A stretch of 64,000 nucleotides of DNA from JAFANK01 sp036741695 (GTDB taxonomy: Bacteria; Vulcanimicrobiota; Vulcanimicrobiia; Eremiobacterales; Eremiobacteraceae), in the NCBI GenBank assembly GCA_036741695.1, contig DAINRU010000001.1, positions 62,001-126,000 of the forward strand. The letters are read 5' to 3'. The notes below the pieces were generated by a model. That model did no database searches. It saw only the letters and a list, made by a program, of their open reading frames with translations, and was not told the origin of the DNA. This document shows, one piece after another, positions 61,295 to 64,000 of the stretch. The position numbers and the translations under genes were made by a program. Each line of letters opens with the position of its first letter. Position 1 is the first letter of the stretch.

Positions 61295-61882
61295 ATGACG
61301 TTTGAATCCTTGATCGACTACAGCGCGCTCAACACCTGGGCCAACCTGGGCACGTTTCTGCTGCTCCTGGCCAGCGTTATCGCGGCAGCCGTCTCGCTTC
61401 ACCACGCTGCGTCGTTCAATCAGATAAGCGCCGTGATCTCGATGGAACGTGATCTGCGCACCCCCGACATGCAAGAAGCGCTGCGCTTCGTGCAGTCCGA
61501 GCTGCCCTTCAAGCTGCGCGACGAGCAGTTTCGCAAAGAGCTCGATGTGCTCGGGTTCATCGATGCGCGTACTCACCAGGAGATCAGCGCCTGTAGCTGG
61601 TTCAACGCGGTCGGCACGTTGCTCAAGAACAATTTGGTGGACGAAGGCGCCTGGATGGATCTGTTCGCCCGTCTCACCGTGGCATATTGGGATGCGCTCG
61701 AGCCTGCCATCGCTATCATGCGCCGGCGGCGCGGCGACTGGCAATTCGCCAATTTCGAATACATGGCTATGCGCGCCAGGGAGTGGCTGCGCAAGCATCC
61801 GCACGGCACGTTCCCCAACCACACCGCTCGAGCCAAGGTCGTCGACAAGTGGCTGGCGGAGGACAGGCCCCACAATGTCTGA
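61295..61882 (+). CDS. Membrane-anchored DUF4760-like protein, paralogue 2
   Basis: 195 residues, clearly related to the preceding gene: TM helix NTWANLGTFLLLLASVIAAAVSL, then RDLRTPDMQEALRFVQSELPFKLRDEQFRKELDVLGFIDARTHQEISACSWFNAVGTLLKNNLVD and YWDALEPAIAIMRRRRGDWQFANFEYMA. The pair may form a heteromer. Its last eight bases overlap the start of the cyclase gene, so translation is probably coupled. Confidence 0.75.
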   Translation: MTFESLIDYSALNTWANLGTFLLLLASVIAAAVSLHHAASFNQISAVISMERDLRTPDMQEALRFVQSELPFKLRDEQFRKELDVLGFIDARTHQEISACSWFNAVGTLLKNNLVDEGAWMDLFARLTVAYWDALEPAIAIMRRRRGDWQFANFEYMAMRAREWLRKHPHGTFPNHTARAKVVDKWLAEDRPHNV

Positions 61883-64000
61883 GGCCATCGCTGAACGCAA
61901 GCCGCTCCCCACCGGCACCGTCACCTTCCTCTTCACCGACATCGAGGGGTCGACCGAACGCTGGGAGCGATATCGCGACGCTATGAAGGCGGCCGTGCGC
62001 AGCCATGAGGACATCGTGCGCCGTGCTATCGCGGGTCACGACGGCCACGTCTTCAAGACCATCGGCGACGCGTTTTGCTCAGCCTTCTATAATGTGGGCG
62101 ATGCGATTGCCGCGGCGCTCGAGGCACAGCGCGCGCTCTTGAAAGAGGATTGGTCAGGGGTCGATGGCCTCAAGGTCCGTATGGCCATCCACACCGGGCA
62201 CACAGACGAGCGCGACGGTGACTATTTCGGACCCGCGGTGAACCGCGTCGCGCGTCTGCTTGCCATCGGCCACGGCGGCCAAGTGCTCGTCTCGGGGGCG
62301 AGCGCAGACCTTTCCCAGGGAGAGCTGCCGCCACAGGCCGCGCTGCGTGACCTCGGTGCGCACCGTCTCAAGGACCTCACCCACCCGGAGCAGGTCTATC
62401 AGCTTGTCGCCCCCGGCCTGCAGAACGAATTCCCGGCGCTACGCTCGCTCGAAGCGCTGCCCAACAACCTGCCCCTGCAGATCACGAGCTTCGTCGGCCG
62501 CGAGATCGAGATCCTCACCATCACGCAGACGCTTGCAAAGCATCGCCTGGTCACGCTCGTCGGGGCCGGCGGCGTCGGCAAGACCCGCCTCGCCTTGCAG
62601 GTGGGCGCCGAGCTGCTCGACAGCTATCCAGACGGCGTCTGGCTGCTCGAGCAGGCGTCGATCTCCGACGGCGACCTGATCCCAAGCGCGCTGGCGTCCA
62701 TCTTCCACGTTCGCGAGGCGGAGCACCGCTCGATCACGGAGGCGCTCGTGCACGCCCTCAAGATGCGCCGTGCGCTCATCATTTTCGACAACTGCGAGCA
62801 TGTCGTCGAATCGGCTGCACGGCTTATCGACACGATCTTGCGCAACTGCCCACATATCCGCATCATCGCCACGACACGCCAGGGCCTGGGCATCGCTGGC
62901 GAGGCGGTACACCGTGTGGCCTCGCTTGCCGTGCCGGAGCCTTCAAAGGATCTCACTGCCGAAGAGGCGATACGCCACGGAGCTGTGGCGCTGTTCGTGG
63001 AGCGCGCGATCGCGGCGACCGAGACGTTTCGCCTCACCGATCGCAACGTCTACGTCGTGGCCCGGCTCTGCCAGCGTTTGGATGGCATCGCGCTCGCCAT
63101 CGAGCTCGCCGCTCCCCGGCTCAAAGCCCTCAGCGTCGAGCAACTCGAGGCCAAGCTCTCCGAGCGCTTCCGCATCCTCACCGGCGGCAGCCGCACAGCA
63201 CTGCCGCGCCAGCAGACCATGCGCGCACTCGTGGACTGGAGCTACGAACTCCTCACCGACGACGAGAAGCTGATCTTCCGCCGCGTGGCGGTCTTCGGCG
63301 GCGGCTGGAACCTCGACGCGGCGAGCGCGATCTGTTCGGATGAGACGATCGAGGACTGGGCCATCTTGGACGTCTTGCAGTCGCTCGTCGACAAGTCGAT
63401 GGTCGTGGCAGAGCTGTCCGGCTCGGAGCAGCGCTACCGTCTGCTCGAATCCACCCGCCAGTACGCGCAAGAGCTTCTTGAGAAAAGCGGCGAGCTCGAG
63501 CCAATGCAGACGCGTCACGCGCAGTATTTTCTGGACTATGGCCGCAAAGCAGAGATTGCCTCGTGGTCGTCGCCCACAAAGACGTGGCTCGGGCTCCTTC
63601 AGCCAGAGAACGACAACCTCCGTGTGGCACTAGACTGGGCGCTCGGCGAGAAGCGCGATGTGGAGCTCGGGGCTGCGCTTGCCGCGTGCCTCTATCGCTA
63701 CTGGTTCCTCACCTCGTTCGAGGCGGAGGGCCGCGCCCGGATCGAAGCCGCGATCGCGCTCGGCGATGAGATCAAATCTAAGGAGACGCTCGCGAAGCTC
63801 TGGCTCGGACGCACCTATCTCAACGGATTAGTCATCCCATGGTTGAAGGTGCGGCCCTTCGCGGAGCGAGCGCTCGAGCTCAACCGCGAGGTTGGGGATG
63901 CTCGCGGTATCGTGTGGTCGCTGGGCGAACTGGCAGAGTCGTACCTTCGGGTGTTCGAGCATGATGCGGCCCAGCGCTTCTTGGATGAGGCGCTCGCCCT
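61875..64000 (+). CDS. Class III nucleotide cyclase fused to STAND ATPase and TPR, 3' end outside window
   Basis: 708 residues visible; the frame is open at the right edge. Residues about 10-180 are a class III cyclase domain (TVTFLFTDIEGSTERWE, FKTIGDAFCSAF, HTGHTDERDGDYFGPAVNRVARL). Then an NB-ARC-like ATPase: LPLQITSFVGRE, Walker A LVGAGGVGKTRLA, Walker B RRALIIFDNCEHV, TTRQGLGIAGEAVHRV and LPRQQTMRALVDWSYELL. Helical repeats follow (AALAACLYRYWFL onward). In the LuxR/AfsR-like family the C-terminal repeats sense ligands and gate the ATPase. Output here would be cAMP or a related nucleotide. ATG 61875 overlaps the upstream gene by 8 nt. Confidence 0.86.
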   Translation, partial: MSEAIAERKPLPTGTVTFLFTDIEGSTERWERYRDAMKAAVRSHEDIVRRAIAGHDGHVFKTIGDAFCSAFYNVGDAIAAALEAQRALLKEDWSGVDGLKVRMAIHTGHTDERDGDYFGPAVNRVARLLAIGHGGQVLVSGASADLSQGELPPQAALRDLGAHRLKDLTHPEQVYQLVAPGLQNEFPALRSLEALPNNLPLQITSFVGREIEILTITQTLAKHRLVTLVGAGGVGKTRLALQVGAELLDSYPDGVWLLEQASISDGDLIPSALASIFHVREAEHRSITEALVHALKMRRALIIFDNCEHVVESAARLIDTILRNCPHIRIIATTRQGLGIAGEAVHRVASLAVPEPSKDLTAEEAIRHGAVALFVERAIAATETFRLTDRNVYVVARLCQRLDGIALAIELAAPRLKALSVEQLEAKLSERFRILTGGSRTALPRQQTMRALVDWSYELLTDDEKLIFRRVAVFGGGWNLDAASAICSDETIEDWAILDVLQSLVDKSMVVAELSGSEQRYRLLESTRQYAQELLEKSGELEPMQTRHAQYFLDYGRKAEIASWSSPTKTWLGLLQPENDNLRVALDWALGEKRDVELGAALAACLYRYWFLTSFEAEGRARIEAAIALGDEIKSKETLAKLWLGRTYLNGLVIPWLKVRPFAERALELNREVGDARGIVWSLGELAESYLRVFEHDAAQRFLDEALA

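Noticed and set aside
1..64000. CRISPR arrays, insertion sequences, prophage genes, rRNA and normal tRNA genes
   Set aside because: I looked for direct repeats with regular spacers, transposase or integrase motifs and clover-leaf features and found none apart from the items listed.

Overview
The window is a GC-rich stretch of a bacterial draft chromosome: a run of exactly 100 N at 1859-1958 marks a scaffold gap. The host is a diderm with LPS-type export machinery (LptC-like, LptD-like, LptF/G and Lnt genes) and a complete peptidoglycan precursor cluster. It also has selenocysteine-dependent formate metabolism, a histidine methyltransferase of ergothioneine synthesis and an amidohydrolase of the D-aminoacylase type. 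GTG and TTG starts are common and genes are tightly overlapped. The mix suggests an uncultured phylum such as Candidatus Eremiobacterota (WPS-2). That is an inference from gene content, because no rRNA is present.

Layout. 1-2737: end of a glutamate dehydrogenase-type gene, a beta-hydroxyacid dehydrogenase, a DUF5069 protein cut by the gap, and an alpha/beta hydrolase cut by the same gap. 2827-6965: egtD convergent with a four-gene OpuB/OpuC-type ABC transporter. 7016-10831: palindromic repeats, sixA, a phosphoribosyltransferase, a PilZ protein and an EAL-CBS-GGDEF protein. 11028-16052: a formate dehydrogenase locus with an in-frame UGA (Sec) codon and SECIS-like hairpin, a NuoE-NuoF fusion, the detached Fe-S half of the alpha subunit, and a ferredoxin. 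16156-24891: CPBP protease, MFS pump, polA, mutM, rpsA, coaE, a polysaccharide deacetylase and a secreted protein. 24969-28299: amidohydrolase, two KGG-repeat stress proteins behind a SigB-like promoter, and a phosphoglucose/phosphomannose isomerase. 28324-35962: envelope biogenesis (LptC-like, Lnt, LptD-like, LptF/G), a lipoprotein of unknown function, a lytic transglycosylase and a zinc-ribbon protein.

36134-55247: a thioredoxin-TPR protein, then the division and cell wall (dcw) cluster mraZ-rsmH-ftsL-ftsI-murE-murF-(CofE-like)-mraY-murD-ftsW-murG-murC-murB-ddl, mostly with overlapping stops and starts, behind one promoter with a four-repeat MraZ operator. It is followed by a Tim44-like zinc-ribbon protein and a site-2 protease; ftsQ, ftsA and ftsZ are absent here. 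55285-59644: a coiled-coil protein, a copper amine oxidase-like surface protein, and groES-groEL with a CIRCE-like operator and a strong terminator. 59686-59888: an unexplained RNA locus with a tRNA/tmRNA-like acceptor and T arm, a long inverted repeat and a short promoter-terminator unit. 59971-64000: a Uma2-type nuclease, two paralogous membrane proteins and a class III cyclase/STAND ATPase running off the end.

Most noteworthy: (1) the formate dehydrogenase alpha subunit appears split at the junction between its Fe-S and molybdopterin modules, with the halves in reversed gene order and a dispersed palindrome forming the stop codon of the N-terminal half; (2) the RNA locus at 59686-59888; (3) a CofE-like ligase inside the dcw cluster; (4) a SigB-type promoter in front of GsiB-like stress genes.
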